Source: Emticicia sp031378715 (lineage in GTDB: Bacteria > Bacteroidota > Bacteroidia > Cytophagales > Spirosomataceae). Taken from it: a DNA stretch of 19,746 bases. A program made the position numbers and the translations under genes. Positions 14,094-19,746 of the stretch are shown piece by piece (position 1 is the first letter of the stretch; each line of letters opens with the position of its first letter). The notes below the pieces were generated by a model, which had not been told where the DNA came from, did not search any database, and saw only the letters and a list, made by a program, of their open reading frames with translations. The stretch is from contig JANNEN010000307.1 in NCBI GenBank assembly GCA_031378715.1, forward strand, positions 1-19,746, in the 5' to 3' direction.

Positions 14094-15464
14094 ATGCTTC
14101 AATTAGATACAATTTGTGCGTTATCAACGCCCCAGGGCATCGGGGCAATTGGCGTGATTCGGGTTTCGGGCGAGCGAACGTTTGAGATTGTCAATAAAAT
14201 CTTTAAAGGAAAAAATCTGGCAAACGTAGCTTCGCACACGATTCATTTTGGCACGATTCAAGATGGCGGCGTGATTGTCGATGAGGTTTTGGTGGCGGTT
14301 TTCAAAACACCCCGAAGTTTTACAAAAGAAGATGTCGTTGAAATTTCGTGCCACGGCAGCGACTACATAATAAGGTATATTCTGAAACTGCTTCTACAAA
14401 ACGGTTGTCGAATGGCACAAGCAGGAGAGTTTACACAAAGGGCGTTTTTGAATGGGCAATTTGATTTAGTACAAGCCGAAGCCGTAGCCGACTTGATTGC
14501 AGCCGACTCGGAAGCAGCCCACAAAACGGCCATGAATTTGATGCGAGGTGGTTTTTCAAATCAACTGAAAATTTTGCGTGAAGAATTGATAAACTTTGCG
14601 AGTTTGGTAGAATTAGAGTTGGATTTTGGCGAAGAAGACGTAGAATTTGCCGAAAGAGATGATTTAAAATCTTTAATATTGAAAATTCAGAATTTTCTGA
14701 AAATACTAATAGATTCGTTCGATGCAGGAAATGTAATCAAAGAAGGAATTCCCGTGGCGATAATTGGTCCGCCCAATGCTGGAAAATCGACACTCTTGAA
14801 TGTACTTTTGAATGAAGAGAGGGCTATCGTAACCGAAATTGCTGGCACAACCCGTGATGTGATTGAAGACGTGCTTTTTATTGAAGGAATAAAGTTTAGA
14901 TTTATTGACACGGCAGGTATCAGAGCCACGAAAGATGTGGTGGAATCAATAGGTATCGAACGCTCGAAACAAGCCATGCAACGTGCCGAAATTATTTTGT
15001 TATTGACTGATAATCAAGTGATTAGCGATGATTTTATCATTGATTTTGATGAAGAAAAAGTAATTAGCGTTAGGAATAAAATTGATTTGGAAGATAGCTT
15101 ACAAAAAACCTCACCCCCAACCCCTCTCCATGAAGGAGGAGAGGGGGGCAAAAACATTCAACAACTCCAAATTTCCGCAAAAAACAACATCGGTATCGAA
15201 GAATTAAAAGCAGCCATCGTAGCCAAAGCAAAAGTAAAAAAACAAGCTGATACGATGCTGACGAATTTACGCCATTATGAGCATTTGGTAAAAGCAAACG
15301 ATGCCCTTAGTGAAGTTTTGCAAGGTTTGGATACTGGCATCACGGGCGATTTTTTGGCACAAGATATTCGACTTTCTTTGCATCATCTGGGCGAAATTAC
15401 GGGAGCAATTTCATCTGATGACTTACTGGCGAATATTTTTAGTAAATTTTGCATCGGAAAGTAA
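14094..15464 (+). CDS. mnmE: tRNA modification GTPase MnmE
   Basis: MnmE works with MnmG to place the carboxymethylaminomethyl (or related) group on U34 of certain tRNAs. The 456-residue protein starts TICALSTPQGIGAIGVIRVS, the folate-binding N-terminal domain. The inserted G domain has G1 GPPNAGKST (225-233), G2 TTRD (252-255), G3 DTAG (272-275), G4 NKID (328-331) and G5 SAKN (361-364). The C-terminus is FCIGK, whose cysteine is conserved and essential in the E. coli enzyme. Between G4 and G5, residues 339-353 are an extra loop encoded by a palindromic repeat. A mobile element begins directly after the stop. The ATG at 14094 gives the normal N-terminus. Confidence 0.97.
   Translation: MLQLDTICALSTPQGIGAIGVIRVSGERTFEIVNKIFKGKNLANVASHTIHFGTIQDGGVIVDEVLVAVFKTPRSFTKEDVVEISCHGSDYIIRYILKLLLQNGCRMAQAGEFTQRAFLNGQFDLVQAEAVADLIAADSEAAHKTAMNLMRGGFSNQLKILREELINFASLVELELDFGEEDVEFAERDDLKSLILKIQNFLKILIDSFDAGNVIKEGIPVAIIGPPNAGKSTLLNVLLNEERAIVTEIAGTTRDVIEDVLFIEGIKFRFIDTAGIRATKDVVESIGIERSKQAMQRAEIILLLTDNQVISDDFIIDFDEEKVISVRNKIDLEDSLQKTSPPTPLHEGGEGGKNIQQLQISAKNNIGIEELKAAIVAKAKVKKQADTMLTNLRHYEHLVKANDALSEVLQGLDTGITGDFLAQDIRLSLHHLGEITGAISSDDLLANIFSKFCIGK
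15106..15149. repeat. palindromic REP-like repeat inserted inside mnmE
   Basis: A run with CCCCTCTCC at 15121-15129 and its reverse complement GGAGAGGGG at 15138-15146, preceded by ACCTCACCCCCAA. It is read in frame as TSPPTPLHEGGEGGK. Repeats of the CACCCCAACCCCTCTCC type are scattered in many genomes, mostly between genes. Here it lies in the G4-G5 loop and keeps the frame. Its GC-rich, C/G-skewed strands contrast with the surrounding mnmE sequence. Confidence 0.8.
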
Positions 15465-15501
15465 CCGCCCAAAACAAGCAAATATCAAACACATAGTAAA
15501 G

Positions 15502-15542
15502 ACAGCTAAACACCTAATATTTAGGCATTTAGCTGTTTTTTA
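15502..15542 (+). terminator. rho-independent terminator after mnmE
   Basis: ACAGCTAAA at 15502-15510 pairs with TTTAGCTGT at 15528-15536, and CCTAA/TTAGG (15513-15517, 15521-15525) pairs inside with a 3-base loop. The T-rich tract TTTTTTAT follows from 15536. It would end mnmE transcription. Whether it belongs to mnmE or to the element is unclear. Confidence 0.8.
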
Positions 15543-15585
15543 TTGCCTGTTTGTTTTGTTATGTTATTCGTTTATTTTGTTTACA

Positions 15586-15624
15586 TTTGTACCTCATTTG
15601 TACCTCAACGGATTTCTGTACCTC
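15586..15624. repeat. TGTACCTC direct repeats at the element's left end
   Basis: TTTGTACCTCA occurs twice in perfect tandem (15586-15596, 15597-15607), an 11-bp period, and TGTACCTC again at 15617-15624. The spacing of the core is 11 then 18 bp. Candidates are recombinase arm sites, excisionase sites or an operator, since a weak promoter (TTTG 15550-15553, N18, TTATTTTG 15572-15579) would start transcription close to the first copy. Confidence 0.6.
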
Positions 15625-15637
15625 GAATCCGTTTTTT
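15607..15637 (+). terminator. hairpin with T-tract in the leader of the HTH-ORF6N-integrase operon
   Basis: AACGGATT at 15607-15614 pairs with AATCCGTT at 15626-15633, followed by TTTTTT at 15632-15637. The 11-base loop includes the third TGTACCTC word. It could be a second terminator for mnmE or an attenuator ahead of the element operon. Confidence 0.5.
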
Positions 15638-15652
15638 AAGGTGAAATTATTG

Positions 15653-15692
15653 CACTTAAATACACTTAATTATACTTACAATATCTTACAGC
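15653..15692. repeat. four 10-bp phased repeats just upstream of the first element gene
   Basis: CACTTAAATA, CACTTAATTA, TACTTACAAT and ATCTTACAGC follow one another without gaps, sharing a (C/T)ACTTA-like core with one copy diverged. The 10-bp period puts the cores on one face of the helix, a pattern seen in cooperative binding sites of small HTH proteins. The excisionase-like gene starts at 15699. Confidence 0.5.
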
Positions 15693-15698
15693 TATACC

Positions 15699-16244
15699 AT
15701 GAGTTCAAACATTAAGGTACAAAGGATATGCCAGCAATGCGGCAATGAATTTACAGCCCTAACAACCGCCACAGCGTACTGTTCAAAGCAATGTAATAGC
15801 AAAGCATACAAAGCTAAGATAAGAGCAGGTAAAGTTGAGGAAAGCAATAAAGTAACCAAGCAGATTAAAAACAAACCTATTGAAGAACTGAAAGCCAAAG
15901 AGTTTTTGAGCGTTCGGGACGTTTCCAAACTGATAGGCTGTTCGGTTCGTACTATCTACTATCATATTGAGAATGGCAATATTAAAGCCGTGAACATAGG
16001 GCAAAGAATAACAAGGGTAAGGCGTTCGGATATTGATAAGTTATTCGAGCAACCACTTCCAAGCCCCCCAAAGTTAGTTGAGTACCATATTTCAGACTGT
16101 TATACGATTATGGAAGTACAGCACAAATTTGGGATTTCAGATTCAGCACTCAATAATATTACAAAACGAAACCATGTTCCAAAGATAAAAAAAGGAAAAT
16201 TCACCTACGTACCAAAAGCAATTATTGATAAACTATTGACCTAA
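15699..16244 (+). CDS. zinc-ribbon plus excisionase-type HTH protein
   Basis: A 181-residue protein. Residues 11-32 hold a CxxC...CxxxC set (C11, C14, C28, C32: CQQCGNEFTA and YCSKQC), a small zinc ribbon. Residues 69-117, FLSVRDVSKLIGCSVRTIYY through RVRRSDIDKLFEQ, are an excisionase-type (HTH_17/MerR-like) domain. Residues 134-180, CYTIMEVQHKFGISDSALNN through VPKAIIDKLL, look like a second, diverged copy of the same HTH type. It lies 6 bases before the ORF6N gene and two genes before the recombinase, so it is probably the directionality factor or regulator of the element. The phased repeats upstream are possible binding sites. Confidence 0.8.
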   Translation: MSSNIKVQRICQQCGNEFTALTTATAYCSKQCNSKAYKAKIRAGKVEESNKVTKQIKNKPIEELKAKEFLSVRDVSKLIGCSVRTIYYHIENGNIKAVNIGQRITRVRRSDIDKLFEQPLPSPPKLVEYHISDCYTIMEVQHKFGISDSALNNITKRNHVPKIKKGKFTYVPKAIIDKLLT

Positions 16245-16250
16245 AATAAA

Positions 16251-16766
16251 ATGCAATTACAAACAATTCAAAACAGCATCTACGAAGTGAGAGGGCAAAA
16301 GGTAATGTTAGACTTTGACCTTGCCGAAATGTATGAAGTATTAACAAAGAACTTGAATCTTGCCGTAAAACGGAACATCAAAAGGTTTCCACAAGATTTT
16401 ATGTTTCAACTCACAAAATCGGAATGGGATTCTTTGAGGTTGCAAATTGAAACCTCAAAGGGTCGTGGAGGTACAAGGTATTTGCCTTATGCCTTTACCG
16501 AGCAAGGATTGGCAATGTTAAGCGGCATACTCAACTCTGATAAAGCGATTGAGGTAAATATTGCCATAATGAGAGCCTTTGTCATGCTACGACAATACGC
16601 ATTGACTTACAAAGAATTTGGAGAAAAGTTAGCCACGATTGAAAGCAAATTTGATAAGCACGACAAACAATTTGAGGACGTTTACGAAGCAATAAACTTG
16701 CTTATGCAGAACAAAGAAGAAATAATCAAGCACGAAGAAAGAGAGCGAATAGGTTTTAAGAAATAA
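16251..16766 (+). CDS. ORF6N domain protein
   Basis: The 171-residue protein has an ORF6N-type domain at about residues 8-100: SIYEVRGQKVMLDFDLAEMY, then TKNLNLAVKRNIKRFPQDFM and RYLPYAFTEQGLAMLSGIL. ORF6N is a DNA-binding-related domain common in phages and in Bacteroidota mobile elements. Its role there is not settled. The C-terminal third, ATIESKFDKHDKQFEDVYEA, is a likely coiled coil and ends in a charged KEEIIKHEERERIGFKK. It lies between the HTH and recombinase genes with short gaps (6 and 21 bases), consistent with one operon. Confidence 0.85.
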   Translation: MQLQTIQNSIYEVRGQKVMLDFDLAEMYEVLTKNLNLAVKRNIKRFPQDFMFQLTKSEWDSLRLQIETSKGRGGTRYLPYAFTEQGLAMLSGILNSDKAIEVNIAIMRAFVMLRQYALTYKEFGEKLATIESKFDKHDKQFEDVYEAINLLMQNKEEIIKHEERERIGFKK

Positions 16767-16787
16767 TTTTAAAGCATAAAGGACAAA

Positions 16788-17930
16788 ATGGCTACCAAAG
16801 TAACACTTCGAGAAAAACCAATTTCTAAAAACAGACATAGTTTGTATTTAGATTTTTACCCTCCGATTATTGACCTCAACACAGGCAAACCAACTCGAAG
16901 GGAGTTTTTAGGCTTTTACCTATTTGATAAGCCCAAAAGCCCTATTGATAAAGACCACAACAAAGAAACTTTGGCAGTTGCCGAAAGCATAAGACAGAAA
17001 CGCCAAAACATTTTGGATAAACCTGAAATTTACACAGGTTACGAGCAGGAGCAGTTGAGGTTGAAAGAGCAGGGCGAACAAAATTTTGTGGTGTACTTCA
17101 AAAAATTGGTAGATAAGCGTAAAGCATCAAACCACGATAACTGGACAGCAGCCTATAAATACCTTGATACTTTTACCAAAGGTACTTTGCGAGTAAATGA
17201 CCTCAACGAAAAGTTTTTCAATGACTTCAAAGAGTATTTGCTTACTACGCAAAGCAACAAAAGCGACAAAGTTACACTTTCGCAAAATTCGGCAGTATCG
17301 TACTTTAATAAGGTGAAAGCAGCCGTTAAACAGGCTTTTAAAGATGGTATGCTACAAATAGACCTCAACGCAAAAATAGAGCCTATCAAGACAGCCGAAA
17401 CCCAAAGAAACTTTCTGACTATTGAAGAACTCAACCAACTGATAAAGACAAAATGCCACAACGTTTTACTGAAACGTGCAGCCTTGTTTTCGGCAATTAC
17501 TGGGTTACGTCATAGCGATATACAAAAACTCACTTGGAGCGAATTGGAGTACATCGAAGGGAACGGATATTTTATTCAGTTTAAGCAGCAAAAAACAAAG
17601 GGCGTTGAAATGATGCCAATATCAGAACAGGCGTACAAGTTGCTGGGCGACCGCAAAAACCCTACTGATAAAGTATTTGAGGGTTTGGAATATTCAGCGT
17701 ACCACAACAAGTTTTTGCATCAATGGATAAATGAAGCAGGTATCACAAAGGATATTACATTCCATTGTTTTCGCCACACATTCGCAACTTTGCAACTAAG
17801 CAAAGGAACGGATATTTATACCGTTAGCAAGATGCTTGGACACCGAGAACTCAAAACAACCCAAATTTATGCCAAAATTATAGACGAAACCAAGCGTAAA
17901 GCAGCAGATAGCATACAGTTAGATTTTTAA
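16788..17930 (+). CDS. tyrosine recombinase/integrase of the element
   Basis: The 380-residue protein has an N-terminal arm domain (about 1-75), a core-binding SAM-like domain (about 97-195) and a catalytic domain from about 207. All catalytic positions are visible: R241 in TGLRHSDIQKL, K269 in QQKTKG, H326 and R329 in HCFRHTFATL, H352 in MLGHREL, and Y361 in TTQIYAK. It should integrate and excise the element at its attachment site, which I infer to be the mnmE 3' end. It resembles phage-type integrases of Bacteroidota elements. The gene is intact and oriented away from mnmE. Confidence 0.93.
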   Translation: MATKVTLREKPISKNRHSLYLDFYPPIIDLNTGKPTRREFLGFYLFDKPKSPIDKDHNKETLAVAESIRQKRQNILDKPEIYTGYEQEQLRLKEQGEQNFVVYFKKLVDKRKASNHDNWTAAYKYLDTFTKGTLRVNDLNEKFFNDFKEYLLTTQSNKSDKVTLSQNSAVSYFNKVKAAVKQAFKDGMLQIDLNAKIEPIKTAETQRNFLTIEELNQLIKTKCHNVLLKRAALFSAITGLRHSDIQKLTWSELEYIEGNGYFIQFKQQKTKGVEMMPISEQAYKLLGDRKNPTDKVFEGLEYSAYHNKFLHQWINEAGITKDITFHCFRHTFATLQLSKGTDIYTVSKMLGHRELKTTQIYAKIIDETKRKAADSIQLDF

Positions 17931-17957
17931 ACCAACAGACAAAATTAAATTAGACTT

Positions 17958-19019
17958 ATGAATGAAGAATTAGAATTAAAATATCTTGAAATCTACGATG
18001 CTATTGAGCCTTATATTAGTATTGAAAACTATAATCTTAAACTTGAAAATGGTAGGGTTGTTGGAGTTTTCACACCACAAGTTACTACGCTGTTTGTTTC
18101 AACAAAATTAGATGAAAGGATAAAAAGTATTGATTTAAAATTAAAGCATTTTTTCTTGACTAATGAATCAAGAAAATATTTTGAACACCTTAGTATTGCG
18201 TTAAAAAACAAACAATATTACCAAATGTGCTACGATTATTATGAAGCGAAGCTACAAGAAATTTTGGTAAAATATAAATTTGAAAAGATTAACCCCGAAA
18301 AACCATGTTCTTTTTCTTGTAATGATTTGCTATTTATTAATTTCTCAATTCGCAATATTTTGATGAATGATAAAAATAAAGCACAAATAGCTAAGGTTGC
18401 AAAAGACGAAAGATTCAAAGATTTTTTTCATAAAAGAACAAGATTTGAGGAAACTATTTATCTAATTGAATCAGTTACAGAATATTTAGAACGACTAAAT
18501 TTTGTAAGCTATACCCAACCCCCAAAGATTACAGCAGTTGAGGAAAAGAAAGGCATTGAAATTGTACTTCCCCCAGCAAATAAAAATAATACTCAACCCA
18601 AACTTATAGTATTTAATAGCACAGAAACTATTGAAAATTTATTAACAGCACTTAAAGGTTTTTTTCCTGAACAAGAATCTGAATTAGAACAAGCACTACA
18701 AGGTAAACAATTAAATGAATTTTTGATTTTCCCACACAACCAAAATAAATTTGTTGAAGTATTCAAAAGAGCAAAATACAATAATTTAATACTAAGCACA
18801 CCGACAGAAATAAAAAACTGGATTTGTCTAAACTTTAATTACACGAAGAGAAAAGGAAAAAATATTTCTATTGAAAAGTTTAGTACAAATTCTGTTTGGG
18901 ATATTTTAACAAAAGATAGAAAAGAGCCAAAAGTCAGTGAACGTATTTGCAAACTTGATTGGCTACCATACAAAAATCATAATTCAAGAAAAAAGGAAAA
19001 ACAAAAAGAAAAACTATAA
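17958..19019 (+). CDS. hypothetical 353-aa protein, AT-rich, unknown function
   Basis: I do not recognise this protein. The sequence is soluble-looking, without a signal peptide or membrane helix, rich in K, E, N and I. The middle part (about 100-190) is helical (YYEAKLQEILVKYKFEKI, then FEETIYLIESVTEYLERLNF). Residues from about 245 (LNEFLIFPHNQNKFVEVFKR) to about 285 (EIKNWICLNFNY) look like a compact domain often seen at the C-terminus of such mobile-element proteins. The last 15 residues are very lysine-rich. The DNA is clearly more A/T-rich than the recombinase gene next to it, suggesting a different origin. It starts 27 bases after the recombinase and is followed by a strong terminator, so it is probably the last gene of the operon. 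Confidence 0.7.
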   Translation: MNEELELKYLEIYDAIEPYISIENYNLKLENGRVVGVFTPQVTTLFVSTKLDERIKSIDLKLKHFFLTNESRKYFEHLSIALKNKQYYQMCYDYYEAKLQEILVKYKFEKINPEKPCSFSCNDLLFINFSIRNILMNDKNKAQIAKVAKDERFKDFFHKRTRFEETIYLIESVTEYLERLNFVSYTQPPKITAVEEKKGIEIVLPPANKNNTQPKLIVFNSTETIENLLTALKGFFPEQESELEQALQGKQLNEFLIFPHNQNKFVEVFKRAKYNNLILSTPTEIKNWICLNFNYTKRKGKNISIEKFSTNSVWDILTKDRKEPKVSERICKLDWLPYKNHNSRKKEKQKEKL

Positions 19020-19023
19020 AAAC

Positions 19024-19075
19024 AATACCCCAACTATGCCCCAAAGCCTAAATAGGTCTTGATTGGGGTATTTTT
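19024..19075 (+). terminator. strong rho-independent terminator after the 353-aa gene
   Basis: AATACCCCAA at 19024-19033 pairs perfectly with TTGGGGTATT at 19063-19072, enclosing a CCTA/TAGG stem (around 19047-19056), and is followed by a T run at 19071-19075. It separates the recombinase operon from the next HTH gene. Confidence 0.85.
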
Positions 19076-19119
19076 CAGTTTGTTTTTTTGCATCATTATT
19101 AACAAAAATAATGATTGCA

Positions 19120-19482
19120 ATGACAGAATTAACGTATAATGACCTCCCCCAAGCCGTTACGCAGCTTTACAATAAGCTGGAAAACATCGAACGGTTATTG
19201 CTTGAAAAAAGCACCACAGCACTCCCACAGCCCGAAAGTTGGTTCGACCTCAACGAGTTGGTAAAGTACGACCCCGAAAAACGTACCAAGCCAACTTTTT
19301 ACGGTTATATCCACAGGCGAGAAATTCCCTTTCATAAACGCTTAAAAAAGGTCGTTTTTCTTAAATCAGAAATTGATAGTTGGTTGATGCAAGGCAAAAA
19401 GAAAACTTTTGCTGAAACCGCCAACGATGCAGCCGCTTATTTGGCAAAAAGCCCTAAACTCATTCAACGAACAAAAAAATAG
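19120..19482 (+). CDS. small HTH (excisionase-like) protein
   Basis: A 120-residue protein from the ATG at 19120 (MTELTYNDLPQAVTQLYNKL). An in-frame TTG at 19063 is inside the terminator stem and cannot be the start. The ATG at 19111 would add three residues and is a weaker choice. An N-terminal coiled-coil-like helix (ENIERLLLEK) is followed at about residues 42-90 by WFDLNELVKYDP, then TFYGYIHRREIPFHKRLKKV and FLKSEIDSWL, the HTH_17 pattern of proteins found near mobilisation genes in Bacteroidota. Probable regulator of the element. Its own promoter was not recognised. Confidence 0.8.
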   Translation: MTELTYNDLPQAVTQLYNKLENIERLLLEKSTTALPQPESWFDLNELVKYDPEKRTKPTFYGYIHRREIPFHKRLKKVVFLKSEIDSWLMQGKKKTFAETANDAAAYLAKSPKLIQRTKK

Positions 19483-19491
19483 GTAAAATCT

Positions 19492-19746
19492 ATGAAAGCG
19501 AATCAAGATTTTACCCAAAGTTCGGGAGTGAACAATGGTAAAGGTACAAAGGATTTAGTCCAACTACAAAGGGTATTTGATGAATACTTTACGCAGCCGC
19601 TTACTATGAAAATGGTTTCGGTAAAATGTGATATTGACCGTGGTAATGTATGTTGGTACAACCGAGATTTAAGGCGTTTAGAGCGTATTAAAGCAGTACG
19701 CAAAGGTATTTGTCCAATTACAAAGCATCAAGCGACCTACTGGACT
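19492..19746 (+). CDS. partial small HTH-like protein (runs off right edge)
   Basis: The frame from the ATG at 19492 stays open to the last base of the window, giving 85 residues without a stop. After a flexible N-terminus (MKANQDFTQSSGVNNGKG), residues from about 24 (LQRVFDEYFTQPLTMKMVSV) continue through DIDRGNVCWYNRDLRRLERI and KAVRKGICPITKHQATYWT, a winged-helix-like pattern seen in small Bacteroidota mobile-element proteins. It begins 9 bases after the previous gene, so it is cotranscribed. The exact family is not certain. Confidence 0.65.
   Translation, partial: MKANQDFTQSSGVNNGKGTKDLVQLQRVFDEYFTQPLTMKMVSVKCDIDRGNVCWYNRDLRRLERIKAVRKGICPITKHQATYWT

Larger units (their letters stand above)
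15465..19746 (+). mobile_element. left part of an integrative element inserted after mnmE
   Basis: From the base after the mnmE stop the genes are an excisionase-like HTH protein, an ORF6N protein, a tyrosine recombinase, an unknown AT-rich gene, a second HTH protein and a partial HTH-like gene, all on the plus strand. This set is typical of Bacteroidota integrative or mobilizable elements. The left end is taken as the mnmE 3' end. The right end and a matching direct repeat are outside the window. No copy of the mnmE end (TTTTGCATCGGAAAGTAA, 15447-15464) was seen again up to 19746. Confidence 0.7.

Noticed and set aside
15617..15633. CTCGAATCC resembling a tRNA T-loop
   Set aside because: No matching acceptor stem, anticodon arm or CCA end can be built around it. 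It is better read as part of a terminator-like hairpin.
19063..19119. Upstream extension of the second HTH protein from TTG at 19063
   Set aside because: The codons lie in the stem of a strong terminator, and the added residues (hydrophobic, no family match) are unlike the domain. ATG at 19120 is preferred.

Overview
The window looks like chromosomal DNA of a member of the Bacteroidota, probably Cytophagales-like. The pointers are ribosomal proteins of Bacteroidota type, several promoters that fit the group's TAnnTTTG (-7) and TTTG/TTG (-33) pattern, few visible Shine-Dalgarno sequences, and an accessory gene set (excisionase-like HTH protein, ORF6N protein, tyrosine recombinase) common in Bacteroidota mobile elements. 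The genus cannot be settled by eye.

Region 1 (1-8361, minus strand) is a fused S10-spc ribosomal protein operon in canonical order: rplC, rplD, rplW, rplB, rpsS, rplV, rpsC, rplP, rpmC, rpsQ, rplN, rplX, rplE, rpsN, rpsH, and a 5' part of rplF that runs off the left edge. rpsJ is not upstream of rplC. Instead there is a promoter near 8745-8776 and a leader of about 375 nt that can fold into several compact hairpins and two possible three-way junctions, a candidate autoregulatory RNA. S3 carries a Gly/Arg/Asn-rich tail of about 84 residues.

Region 2 (8800-11262) is a small accessory patch with three two-gene modules: an antitoxin/ParE-like pair (plus strand, toxin frameshifted), a DUF433/DUF5615 pair (minus strand, intact), and a GNAT-like gene with an in-frame stop followed by a 51-aa gene (minus strand). 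The last two modules are bounded by three near-perfect 49-53 bp direct repeats that copy the 3' end of the next gene. This is the most unusual structure in the window: recombinase-free cassettes stacked on a gene's 3' end, each boundary carrying a copy of the last 14 codons, the stop and a few bases beyond.

Region 3 (11271-15464) holds a 901-aa membrane-anchored protein of unknown role (minus) and, divergently, mnmE (plus), the tRNA U34-modifying GTPase. A TGAA tetranucleotide repeat lies between them. MnmE contains an in-frame palindromic repeat that adds a short Pro/Gly-rich loop between its G4 and G5 motifs.

Region 4 (15465 to the right edge) is the left part of a probable integrative element placed directly after the FCIGK-stop end of mnmE. 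It has a terminator, phased repeats, a zinc-ribbon/HTH excisionase-like protein, an ORF6N protein, a tyrosine recombinase with a full catalytic set, an unknown AT-rich gene, a strong terminator, a second HTH protein and the start of a small HTH-like gene. Its right end is outside the window.
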